Positions 45,179 to 53,067 of a stretch of DNA of 64,000 bases are shown piece by piece (position 1 is the stretch's first letter; each line of letters starts with the position of its first letter). The DNA comes from Bacteroidales bacterium (lineage in GTDB: Bacteria > Bacteroidota > Bacteroidia > Bacteroidales > UBA932). The position numbers were made by a program, and so were the translations under genes. The stretch spans positions 45,320-109,319 of the forward strand of contig JAFSVL010000057.1 of NCBI GenBank assembly GCA_017445015.1, in the 5' to 3' direction. The notes under the pieces are model-generated. The model did no database searches and was not told the DNA's origin. It worked only from the letters and a program-made list of their open reading frames with translations.

Positions 45179-46501
45179 CTAGTACTTGTTGAGCGGCACT
45201 CCCGCTGTCATCTGATGCACCTTTTTACGCACGTCGGAAAGCACCGCCTCATGATCTGCAGGCATTTCCTTGCGGTTCAGCGCATCTATATGCTTTGCAC
45301 AAGACTCAAGCACCGCATCAATGAGGCATACGATGTCCCGCATATCCTTCTCCACAAAACCGCGGGAAGTCACTGCAGGCGTTCCCACGCGGATTCCCGA
45401 GGTCTGGAAAGGAGACCGGCTGTCGAAAGGCACCATATTCTTGTTGACGGTAATGTCCGCCTTGACCAGCTGCGTTTCCGCAATACGGCCGGTCACATCG
45501 GCAAACTTGCCCCGCAGATCAATCAGCATCAGGTGGTTGTCCGTACCTCCGGAGACGACTTTATAGCCCTTCTCCAGAAAAGCGTCGCTCATCGCCCCGG
45601 CATTGGCGATAACCTGTTTCTGATAGGCGATATACTCGGGCTGCTGCGCCTCGAAAAACGCGACGGCCTTTGCGGCGATGACATGCTCGAGCGGGCCGCC
45701 CTGAATGCCGGGAAAAACGCTGCTGTCCAGGACCTGGGACATTTTCTTCAACTCGCCCTTCGGGGTTGTACGCCCGAGCGGATCGTCAAAGTCCTTACCC
45801 AGCAAAATGATGCCTCCACGGGGGCCGCGAAGGGTTTTATGCGTCGTCGAAGTAACGATGTGCGCATATTTTACAGGGTTTTCCAGCAAGCCTGCGGCAA
45901 TAAGCCCTGCCGTATGCGCCATATCGATCCAGAGCAATGCCCCGACCTCGTCGGCGAGCGCACGCATACGCGCATAATCCCATTCGCGGGAATATGCCGA
46001 TGCGCCGCCGATGATGAGTTTGGGACGGCATTCGCGGGCCTTCCGCTCCATCTCTTCGTAATCGATGCGGCCGGTCGCGGGATCCAGGCCATAGGGCACC
46101 GCGTGATACAGGATGCCCGAAGCATTGACGGGAGATCCGTGCGTCAGATGGCCACCCTGGCTGAGGTCGAGCCCCATGAAAGTATCGCCGGGACGAAGCA
46201 CGGCCATGATGACCGCCATATTGGCCTGCGCGCCGGAGTGCGGCTGCACATTCGCCCACTGAGCACCGTAAATGGCCTTCAGGCGGTCGATGGCGACCTG
46301 CTCAATCTGGTCGACGACCTCGCAACCGCCGTAATAGCGCTTGCCGGGATAACCTTCCGCATATTTGTTGGTGCAGACGGACCCCATCGCCTTGAGCACA
46401 TCCTTGGATACATAGTTCTCGGAGGCGATGAGTTCCAGCCCTGCCGCTTGCCTTTCGGCTTCTTTCTTGATAAGGTCGGTAATGACCAAATCCTGTTTCA
46501 T
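45179..46501 (-). CDS. glyA: serine hydroxymethyltransferase
   Basis: 440 residues. Converts serine and tetrahydrofolate to glycine and methylene-tetrahydrofolate with PLP. Motifs: [62 protein letters not shown] with the PLP-pairing Asp, and the Schiff-base region [15 protein letters not shown]. The C-terminus is normal ([14 protein letters not shown]). It uses the serine made by serC/serA of this window. It starts 17 bases after the ppdK stop and is likely co-transcribed with it. Confidence 0.98.
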   Translation of the reverse strand: MKQDLVITDLIKKEAERQAAGLELIASENYVSKDVLKAMGSVCTNKYAEGYPGKRYYGGCEVVDQIEQVAIDRLKAIYGAQWANVQPHSGAQANMAVIMAVLRPGDTFMGLDLSQGGHLTHGSPVNASGILYHAVPYGLDPATGRIDYEEMERKARECRPKLIIGGASAYSREWDYARMRALADEVGALLWIDMAHTAGLIAAGLLENPVKYAHIVTSTTHKTLRGPRGGIILLGKDFDDPLGRTTPKGELKKMSQVLDSSVFPGIQGGPLEHVIAAKAVAFFEAQQPEYIAYQKQVIANAGAMSDAFLEKGYKVVSGGTDNHLMLIDLRGKFADVTGRIAETQLVKADITVNKNMVPFDSRSPFQTSGIRVGTPAVTSRGFVEKDMRDIVCLIDAVLESCAKHIDALNRKEMPADHEAVLSDVRKKVHQMTAGVPLNKY

Positions 46502-46518
46502 ATCAGCGTTTTATGTTT

Positions 46519-49248
46519 TTATGCTGCCTGTTTGATGGCGGCCTGGGCAGCCGCGAGACGTGCGATGGGCACGCGGAACGGAGAGCAACTTACATAGTCG
46601 AGACCGATCTTGTTGAAGAACGAGATGGAATCGGGGTCGCCGCCGTGCTCGCCGCAGATGCCGCACTTGAGGTCGGGACGCTTGGAGCGGCCGGACTGGA
46701 TGCCCTGCTCGACCAGTTTGCCCACGCCCTTGACGTCGATGGTTTGGAAAGGATCGCTGTCCAGGATCTTGTTGCCCAGGTAGTCGCCCATGAAGGTGCC
46801 GACATCGTCACGCGAGAAACCAAAGGTCATCTGGGTGAGGTCGTTAGTACCGAAGGAGAAGAATTCGGCGGTACGGGCCATCCTGTCGGCGGTCAGCGCG
46901 GCGCGCGGGATTTCGATCATCGTCCCGAAGTGGTAGTCGATGGTCTGTCCGTAGTACTGCTGCTCCACCTCGACGCGCACTTTCTCGCAGTGGCTCTTCT
47001 GGAATTCAAGTTCGCGGGCGGACACCGTAACGGGAATCATGATTTCCGGCTGGGGGTGGAAACCTTCCTGCTGAAGTTCCGCCGTCGCGGAGAAGATGGC
47101 CCTGTACTGGGTCTCGGCGATAAGGGGATAGGTAACATGCAGACGCACGCCGCGGTGTCCCATCATCGGGTTCACCTCGTGCAGGCTCTCGCCGCGCTTA
47201 TCCACCTCGTCCACGGAGATACCGAGTTCCGCGGCAAGCTGTGCACGCTTGTCTTCCGTCTTGGGGACGAATTCGTGGAGCGGCGGATCGAGCAGACGGA
47301 ACACCACCGGCTTGCCGTCCATGATCTTGAGCGTACTCTTGACGGAAGCCTTGATGAAGGGTTCGAGTTCGGCCAGGGCCGCTACCCTCTCCTCATCGGA
47401 CTGGGACATGATCATCTTGCGGAGTTTCGCCAGCGGAGTTTCGGAATTCTTGCCGTAGAACATGTGCTCGATACGGAAGAGGCCGATACCCTCGGCGCCG
47501 AACTGAAGGGCGCGGGCCGCATCCTCGGGCGTATCCGCGTTGGTGCGGATTCCAAGACGGCGGAACTTGTCCACCACATTCATAAACTTGATGAAGAGCG
47601 GGTTCTCGCTCGCATCCATCGTTTCGATGGCGCAGGCATAGACGGCGCCCTTGGCTCCATTCAGCGAGAACGCATCGCCTTCCTTGTAAACGCGGGGGTC
47701 ATTGCCGAAGGAAACGGTCTTCTGCTCGAAGTTGATCTTCATGGCCTCGCAACCGACGATACAGCACTTGCCCCATCCGCGGGCGACGAGCGCCGCGTGG
47801 GAAGTCATGCCGCCGCGGGTGGTAAGGATTCCGGCGGAAGCGCGCATACCCTCGATGTCCTCGGGAGAGGTTTCCTCGCGGATCAGGATGGTCTTCCTGC
47901 CCTTTGCAGCCGCTTCCATCGCCGCCTCGGAGGTAAAGACGATCGTACCGACGGCTCCGCCCGGAGAAGCGGGAAGGCCGCGGGCGATGACTTCCGCATT
48001 CTTTTCGGAAGCAGGATTGAGGATCGGGTGCAGGATTTCGTCAAGCTGGGACGGAGAGACGCGCATCACGGCGGTCTTCTCATCGATCATTCCCTCGGAG
48101 AGCATATCCATCGCCATCTGCAGGGCGGCAATACCGGTACGTTTGCCGATACGGCACTGGAGCATCCAGAGCGTGCCTTCCTGAATGGTGAACTCGATGT
48201 CCTGCATATCATGGAAATGGTCTTCCAGACGTTTGCGGATGCCGTCAAGTTCCTTGTAAACCTCAGGCATAGCGGTCTCCAGGGATTCGAGGGCCTTGTT
48301 GTGTTCGTTCTTGGTCGCCTCGTTCAGGGGGTTCGGGGTGCGGATACCGGCAACCACGTCCTCGCCCTGGGCGTTGATGAGCCATTCGCCATAGAATTTG
48401 TTGTCACCGTTGGCCGGGTTGCGGGAGAACGCCACGCCGGTCGCGGAGGTATTGCCCATGTTGCCGAATACCATGGACTGCACGTTCACGGCAGTACCCC
48501 AGTCATCGGGAATCTTCTCGATGCGGCGATAGGCGATGGCACGCTTTCCGTTCCAGGATTTGAACACGCCGCCGATGGAGCCCCAAAGCTGGGCTTCGGC
48601 CGTATCGGGGAAATCCACGCCGAGCACTTCCTTCACCTTATCCTTGAAGAGGACACAGAGGTCCTTGAGTTCGTCGGCGGTGATATCGGTATCGGACTTG
48701 TAGCCCTTGGCTTCCTTGAGGTCGGCCATCATCTTGTCCAGCTGCTGACGGATTCCCTTGCCGTCTTCAGGCTCGATGCCTTCGGCCTTCTCCATCACGA
48801 CGTCGGAATACATCATGATGAGACGGCGGTAAGCGTCATACACGAAACGGGGGTTGCCGGTCTTCTTGATCATGCCGGGAATCGTGGCGGAGCAGAGTCC
48901 GATATTAAGGATGGTATCCATCATGCCGGGCATGGAAGAACGGGCACCGGAACGGCAGCTCACGAGAAGGGGATCGGAAGGATCGCCGAATTTCTTCCCC
49001 ATCAGTTTTTCCGTAGCGGCCAGCGCCTCGGCCACGTCTTTCTTCAATTCATCGGAGTAGCCGCCGCCCAGTTGATAATACTCGGCGCAACACTCGGTGG
49101 TAATGGTGAATCCGGCAGGTACCGGCATTCCCAACCTGCTCATTTCGGCCAGGTTCGCACCCTTGCCACCCAGAAGTTCCCGCATGGAACCGTCGCCCTC
49201 AGCCGTCTTCCCGCCGAAGCGATACACTCTTTTCTTGTTCTGAAACAT
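46519..49248 (-). CDS. ppdK: pyruvate, phosphate dikinase
   Basis: 909 residues, full length. Interconverts PEP, AMP and PPi with pyruvate, ATP and Pi; in anaerobes it often replaces pyruvate kinase. N-terminal ATP-grasp part: LLGGKGANLAEMSRLGMPVPAGFTIT-type start, here split as GGKGANLAEMSRLGMPVPAG. The central swivelling domain has the phospho-His in TTRGGMTSHAALVARGWGK. The C-terminal PEP barrel shows GAEGIGLFRIEHMFYG, FFSFGTNDLTQMTFGFSRDD and CGICGEHGGDPDSI with the catalytic Cys. It has a promoter box at 49315-49322 and a leader of about 60 bases containing a small TATGAG/CTCATA hairpin. Confidence 0.98.
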   Translation of the reverse strand: MFQNKKRVYRFGGKTAEGDGSMRELLGGKGANLAEMSRLGMPVPAGFTITTECCAEYYQLGGGYSDELKKDVAEALAATEKLMGKKFGDPSDPLLVSCRSGARSSMPGMMDTILNIGLCSATIPGMIKKTGNPRFVYDAYRRLIMMYSDVVMEKAEGIEPEDGKGIRQQLDKMMADLKEAKGYKSDTDITADELKDLCVLFKDKVKEVLGVDFPDTAEAQLWGSIGGVFKSWNGKRAIAYRRIEKIPDDWGTAVNVQSMVFGNMGNTSATGVAFSRNPANGDNKFYGEWLINAQGEDVVAGIRTPNPLNEATKNEHNKALESLETAMPEVYKELDGIRKRLEDHFHDMQDIEFTIQEGTLWMLQCRIGKRTGIAALQMAMDMLSEGMIDEKTAVMRVSPSQLDEILHPILNPASEKNAEVIARGLPASPGGAVGTIVFTSEAAMEAAAKGRKTILIREETSPEDIEGMRASAGILTTRGGMTSHAALVARGWGKCCIVGCEAMKINFEQKTVSFGNDPRVYKEGDAFSLNGAKGAVYACAIETMDASENPLFIKFMNVVDKFRRLGIRTNADTPEDAARALQFGAEGIGLFRIEHMFYGKNSETPLAKLRKMIMSQSDEERVAALAELEPFIKASVKSTLKIMDGKPVVFRLLDPPLHEFVPKTEDKRAQLAAELGISVDEVDKRGESLHEVNPMMGHRGVRLHVTYPLIAETQYRAIFSATAELQQEGFHPQPEIMIPVTVSARELEFQKSHCEKVRVEVEQQYYGQTIDYHFGTMIEIPRAALTADRMARTAEFFSFGTNDLTQMTFGFSRDDVGTFMGDYLGNKILDSDPFQTIDVKGVGKLVEQGIQSGRSKRPDLKCGICGEHGGDPDSISFFNKIGLDYVSCSPFRVPIARLAAAQAAIKQAA

Positions 49249-49314
49249 ACTTAAATAATATTAGATTACTTTCGTTTTTCCCGCTCCCTATGAGTTTCAC
49301 CTCATAATAATCTG

Positions 49315-49322
49315 CGAAGGTA
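49315..49322 (-). promoter_or_regulatory. -7 box TACCTTCG for ppdK
   Basis: Minus-strand TACCTTCG, identical to the eno -7 box; gives a leader of about 60 bases before the ATG at 49248. Confidence 0.5.
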
Positions 49323-49354
49323 AGCAAATTTCTTGGATTATCCTATATAAAAAC

Positions 49355-49381
49355 AAGGCCCGCCGGGAATCGGCAGGCCTT
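49355..49381 (-). terminator. terminator of tRNA-Leu
   Basis: On the minus strand AAGGCC-T-GCCG pairs with CGGC-G-GGCCTT around ATTCC and is followed by TTGTTTTTAT, 8 bases after the tRNA end. Confidence 0.85.
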
Positions 49382-49388
49382 GAAACGT

Positions 49389-49470
49389 GCGCGGGATGAG
49401 ACTCGAACTCACACAGGTTTTACCCCACTAGCTCCTGAAACTAGCGCGTCTACCATTTCGCCACCCGCGC
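49389..49470 (-). tRNA. tRNA-Leu, anticodon CAG
   Basis: 82 bases on the minus strand. The acceptor stem GCGCGGG pairs with CCCGCGC. The anticodon stem CTAGT/GCTAG encloses the loop TTCAGGA, giving anticodon CAG, which reads CUG. The long variable arm (TGGGGTAAAACCTGTG region) and T-loop GTTCGAGTC are those of a class II leucine tRNA. CCA is not encoded. A terminator follows. Confidence 0.95.
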
Positions 49471-49498
49471 GCTAGGGACTGCAAATATACAACTTTTT

Positions 49499-50056
49499 TT
49501 AAAAAATATACGCTACCGATAAAATAAAGTCGTCCGGAAGGAAGAAATATTTTCCGCCGCTCACCCGCAGCGTCCCGCAATCGGGGCAGGCATAACTGCG
49601 GTAACGGTCATAACCCGCCCAGGCACCGATGCCGAAATCCAGATTCCAGTGTTTCCCCAGCATATAGGCATAGCCCGCGGAGAGTCCCCCGCCCAGCCGG
49701 TCGCCTTCGGTGGTTACCGGAGATTTGAACCCGCCCCGGCTGTACTCCTGCCATTGCGCGCGGGCACCCACCCACCAGCCGGAATATACATGCCAGGGCC
49801 ACCAGCGCGCTCCGGCCCGTACCAGCCGCTGCCGCGACTGGAAGCGTCCGCGCGAAGTCTCGAAGGAAAAGGGGTTATATTTGGCCCCCACAAGGACGGA
49901 CCAGTGCCGTGCAAAGCCGTAGGCCGCCTCGATATTCAGGGTTCCGAACTGGGCATAATCTGCGGCGTTGGTGGAAAGGGAGAATTCCTGCGCCCCCGCC
50001 CGGCGCCCCGCCGCCGTCAGCAGCAGGGCGCACAGCATCCAGGCCAACCTATTCAT
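49499..50056 (-). CDS. DUF3575-like outer membrane protein
   Basis: 185 residues with a signal peptide ending in AGAQ. NAADYAQFGTLNIEAAYGFARHW and the alternating aromatic beta-strands ending in ILSVAYIF (terminal Phe) indicate a small outer-membrane beta-barrel of the DUF3575 type found in Bacteroidales near adhesins. CPDCG (residues about 160-165) is an odd Cys pair for an exported protein and may form a disulfide. The gene overlaps the 3' end of the zinc-protease-like lipoprotein gene by 8 bases, so the two are probably expressed together. Confidence 0.75.
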   Translation of the reverse strand: MNRLAWMLCALLLTAAGRRAGAQEFSLSTNAADYAQFGTLNIEAAYGFARHWSVLVGAKYNPFSFETSRGRFQSRQRLVRAGARWWPWHVYSGWWVGARAQWQEYSRGGFKSPVTTEGDRLGGGLSAGYAYMLGKHWNLDFGIGAWAGYDRYRSYACPDCGTLRVSGGKYFFLPDDFILSVAYIF

Positions 50057-51627
50057 AGCGGGAAAAGGCCTGATTGATCAAACTCTTGTATTCAGGATAA
50101 TAATAGATGATGCGTTCACGCAGCGTCTCCCGGTCCGTCACCTCGGCGTCCAGGGCCTTGAATACCTTGAAGCGGGTTATTCCCCGTTCATCCAGCCAGG
50201 TGAGGACCTGGGGGTGGAACCAATAGGAATAGCCATAAGCCGCAGTCCCTCCTCCATAGCGGCGCTCCATCAACGCATTCTGGACGGAGTAAGCCCACAT
50301 TTCCGCCACGGCGACATAACCGCTCCCCTCATCCTGGGGATTGCCGTAGGACATACTGCCCGTAGAAATGAAGGATCGCAGCATGTATTCGGCAAGCGGG
50401 TCCCAATAAGCATTCCCGACTTTGGTATAATGGCTGGCATGGGCACATTCATGCAGCACCAGGGAATAAATGCTCCTGCAGTCGCTGCAGCCCTTCAGGC
50501 CGATCACCAGGTCCGGGAGAAACATCTTCACAAGGAACGAATACTGTCCCAGCCACTCTCCGACGAGGGTCTGGTCGATCAGGCAGCCGTGCTGCATCAT
50601 CACGGCCCCGCTGACATCCAGCAGTTGGAAGCACCAGATGCGCAGGTTCTCCGGCGGGGTATTGACGGCATCGCCGCCTTCCCCCTCACAGGATTCATAA
50701 TAATCGTAACAGGCATTATTGATGACGCTGCGGCAAAAAAAGGCTGCGGTCCGATCGCTCGTCTATGGTCACGCTCACCCCCTCCGGTCCCGCCTTGCCG
50801 AGCGTCGATACCGAAGCGGGAACCAGGATGAAATTGAAACCCGTCGCAAACCCCTTCTCGTTTTTAAAAACGATACGGTAGCGCATTTCCGTGGCAAAGG
50901 CACGGTTCAGGCGATAATGCCCCTGCGCATCCGTATAGCCCTTCGCGATTTTCACGAAGGAGTTGCTCACGACCATGACGCCGCGCACGCCGACGGGAGC
51001 GGCACCGAGGGCGGAATCCACCAGCAGGATATCCCCCTCCGCACGCACCGCCGCACCGCTGCCGTCGCGCGAGACTTCGGAAAGCAGCGCCTCGTTGCCG
51101 GTCAGGCGGTACGCTTCCCGCTCCACCGCAACCCAGTCGATGCCGTCTGCACGCGAATCCGGATCATTGTCCGCGATATAGCACGCATCCAGCACTTCAT
51201 GGCGGATGCCGTCAGGGAAGGGAAAATCCTTGCCGACCACCGCATATTGCCAGGTGATGCTCCCCTCCGGGACGGAAGGGTCATGATAATAATCCCCTTC
51301 CCGCAGGATTCGGTAATCCACCGGATGGTCCAGCAAGGTCAGGCCGAGCGAAAGGAGTTCTTCCAACTGCGCCCGGTCCGATGGCAGGAAGCGGACATAG
51401 AAGTCCGTGGGTTCAGGGATTACCCTTTCGCTGCGGGTCGGATACAGGCTGTGCAGCGCCTTTGAGACATTTTCCACCGAATAGGGGTCCTCGAGTTGTT
51501 CCCCCAGCACAATCATCCCGTGTCCGGTTTCAGCGGCAGGAGCCGCGGAATGAGGACTTTCCACGGAAGCGGAAACGCAGGCCGCGAAGAGGGGGAACGC
51601 AAAAAACAATAAAAAAATCCGTTTCAT
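50049..51627 (-). CDS. lipoprotein with carboxypeptidase-regulatory-like domain and HExxH protease-like domain, frameshifted
   Basis: Two frames form one gene. The first (51627 to about 50740) has a lipoprotein signal FFAFPLFAACVSAS, about 160 residues of unknown fold, and a carboxypeptidase-regulatory-like beta domain (GVRGVMVVSNSFVKIAKGYTD, GHYRLNRAF). It runs out after DERSDRSLF at a run of seven A on the plus strand (50735-50741). With six, the frame goes on as CRSVINNACYDYYESCEGEG into the second part, ending at 50049, which holds a zinc-protease-like VLHECAHASHYTKVG (HExxH). Joined length is about 525 residues. It is unclear whether the extra base is a sequencing error, a real mutation, or a slippery site. 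Starts downstream of a -7 box at 51654-51661. Confidence 0.75.
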
Positions 51628-51653
51628 ACTACCTCGTTTTTCAAGTTACGGGG

Positions 51654-51661
51654 CAAAGGTA
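51654..51661 (-). promoter_or_regulatory. -7 box TACCTTTG for the zinc-protease-like lipoprotein
   Basis: Minus-strand TACCTTTG is a perfect TAnnTTTG, 26 bases upstream of the ATG at 51627. Confidence 0.55.
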
Positions 51662-51712
51662 GGAAACGGAGTGCCGTTGAATTTTTTTGTCAACGGCTAA
51701 GTTGGGGAAAAA

Positions 51713-52603
51713 TCAAAAATACGTGACAGTCTGCCTTTCGATGGCACTCATCAGGCTGTTCCCGAGACGGCTTACGCCGAGCCGGAACAGACTTTTATGG
51801 AGCCACTGCTCCCCGAGCAGGGTCTTGACAATCAGGAAATAGCCCATCGCATCCTTCGCATTCGAAATGCCGCCGGCCGCCTTGAACCCCACCTTCCGGC
51901 CGCTTTCCGCATGAAAGGCACGGATCGCCTCGCACATCACATAGGCGGCGGCGGGCGTCGCATTCACGCTCACTTTTCCTGTGGATGTCTTTATAAAATC
52001 GGCCCCGGCTTCCATGGCGAGCAGCGACGCTTCGGCAATGTTCTCCGCAGAGACCAGAAGCCCTGTCTCCAGAATCACCTTCAGCACCACGCGGCGGCCC
52101 TGCGCGGCGGCTTCCTCGTCTATGCCTGCCCGTATGGCGGCAATCTCCTCGAAAGCGGCATCCTCGTCACCTGCAAGGAAGTCGCCCAGCGACAGCACGA
52201 TATCCACCTCATCCGCACCGTTGCGAACCGCCATGCGGCTCTCCAGCACCTTCACTTCCGGATAACTCTGGGAAGCCGGGAAGCAACCCGCTGTCGTCGT
52301 CACGTGCAACTGCTTGTCCGCACGCGCCGAGGCGACGACCCCGGCGAAGTTGGGATAAACACAGACGGACGCCGGCAACGGATAGGAAGGATATTGAGCG
52401 CTGAGGCCGTTGACTTTTTCTACCAGTTTACGCACGGAATCCTTCGTATCCGTCGCGTTCAGGGTCGTCAGGTCCATCAGGGAAAAACAGGCGAGCAGGG
52501 TTTCGCGGGTAGAAAGCGCATCCACCTGTCCGGCAATGGTATCCAGTGCGGCGGCCACTGCCTTTTCATCCGGCGCATAGCCGTATTTCTCAAGGAATTT
52601 CAT
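51713..52603 (-). CDS. deoC: deoxyribose-phosphate aldolase
   Basis: 296 residues, the longer DeoC form. Cleaves 2-deoxyribose 5-phosphate to acetaldehyde and glyceraldehyde 3-phosphate in nucleoside breakdown. Motifs: SLMDLTTLNATDT, SVCVYPNFAGVV, GADEVDIVLSLGDFL with the proton-relay Asp, VVLKVILETGLL, and the Schiff-base Lys in GADFIKTSTGKVSVNATP, then VGFKAAGGISNAKDAM. It starts 26 bases after the DUF4296 gene stops. It complements the deoxynucleoside kinases at 20 kb: one route salvages, the other degrades deoxynucleosides. Confidence 0.95.
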   Translation of the reverse strand: MKFLEKYGYAPDEKAVAAALDTIAGQVDALSTRETLLACFSLMDLTTLNATDTKDSVRKLVEKVNGLSAQYPSYPLPASVCVYPNFAGVVASARADKQLHVTTTAGCFPASQSYPEVKVLESRMAVRNGADEVDIVLSLGDFLAGDEDAAFEEIAAIRAGIDEEAAAQGRRVVLKVILETGLLVSAENIAEASLLAMEAGADFIKTSTGKVSVNATPAAAYVMCEAIRAFHAESGRKVGFKAAGGISNAKDAMGYFLIVKTLLGEQWLHKSLFRLGVSRLGNSLMSAIERQTVTYF

Positions 52604-52629
52604 AAACTGCTATTCATTTAAAGTCAAAC

Positions 52630-53067
52630 TTAATCCTGGGCACAGCGCAATGAATCCCGGAATGCGTCAACCCGCTTCCATACCCCCTCTTCCGGAATGA
52701 CGACCAGACGGGCCTGGCGTTCCCTCTCCGCCGCAGCGACCTGCTTCTCCTTCGCTGTACGCCTCCGGTCCAGCAGGGATGCGGACTTTTTCAGGATTTT
52801 CGCATAGGCGGCAGGATTTTCCAGATAGTACCGCACGCTTGCATCGTAGTCTTTGAACGAGTATCCGTATTTTTTGAATACGGCTTCGTAAAACAGGGTC
52901 GTATCCGCCTGCGTGCGCATTTCAGGGTGATCGTGCAGCCACTGGTCCGCAAGGAGCATGTCGGCATGGACCTGCGCCAGTTTCCGGGCCGGGATCACCC
53001 TTCCGCGGCTGCAGGACAGCGGCAGGAGGACAAGCCCCAGCAGAAGGATATGACGCAAGGCACGCAT
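52630..53067 (-). CDS. DUF4296 lipoprotein
   Basis: 145 residues with lipoprotein signal LLLGLVLLPLSCSRG. The helical region VIPARKLAQVHADMLLADQWL, TTLFYEAVFKKYGYSFKDYDASVRYYLENP (split here for length) is the DUF4296 pattern restricted to Bacteroidetes. Function unknown. A Lys/Arg/Glu-rich helix follows, then a C-terminal helix. The ATG overlaps the pheT stop by one base (TAATG), so translation is coupled to pheT. Confidence 0.85.
   Translation of the reverse strand: MRALRHILLLGLVLLPLSCSRGRVIPARKLAQVHADMLLADQWLHDHPEMRTQADTTLFYEAVFKKYGYSFKDYDASVRYYLENPAAYAKILKKSASLLDRRRTAKEKQVAAAERERQARLVVIPEEGVWKRVDAFRDSLRCAQD

Noticed and set aside
46513-49254. 913-codon open frame on the plus strand opposite ppdK
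   Set aside because: Shadow of ppdK, same length and position, with His- and Gly-rich translation typical of antisense frames.
51674-51696. Hairpin CCGTTGA/TCAACGG between deoC and the zinc-protease-like gene
   Set aside because: Considered as a deoC terminator. The A/T-rich run is in the loop and no T-run follows the stem on the minus strand.
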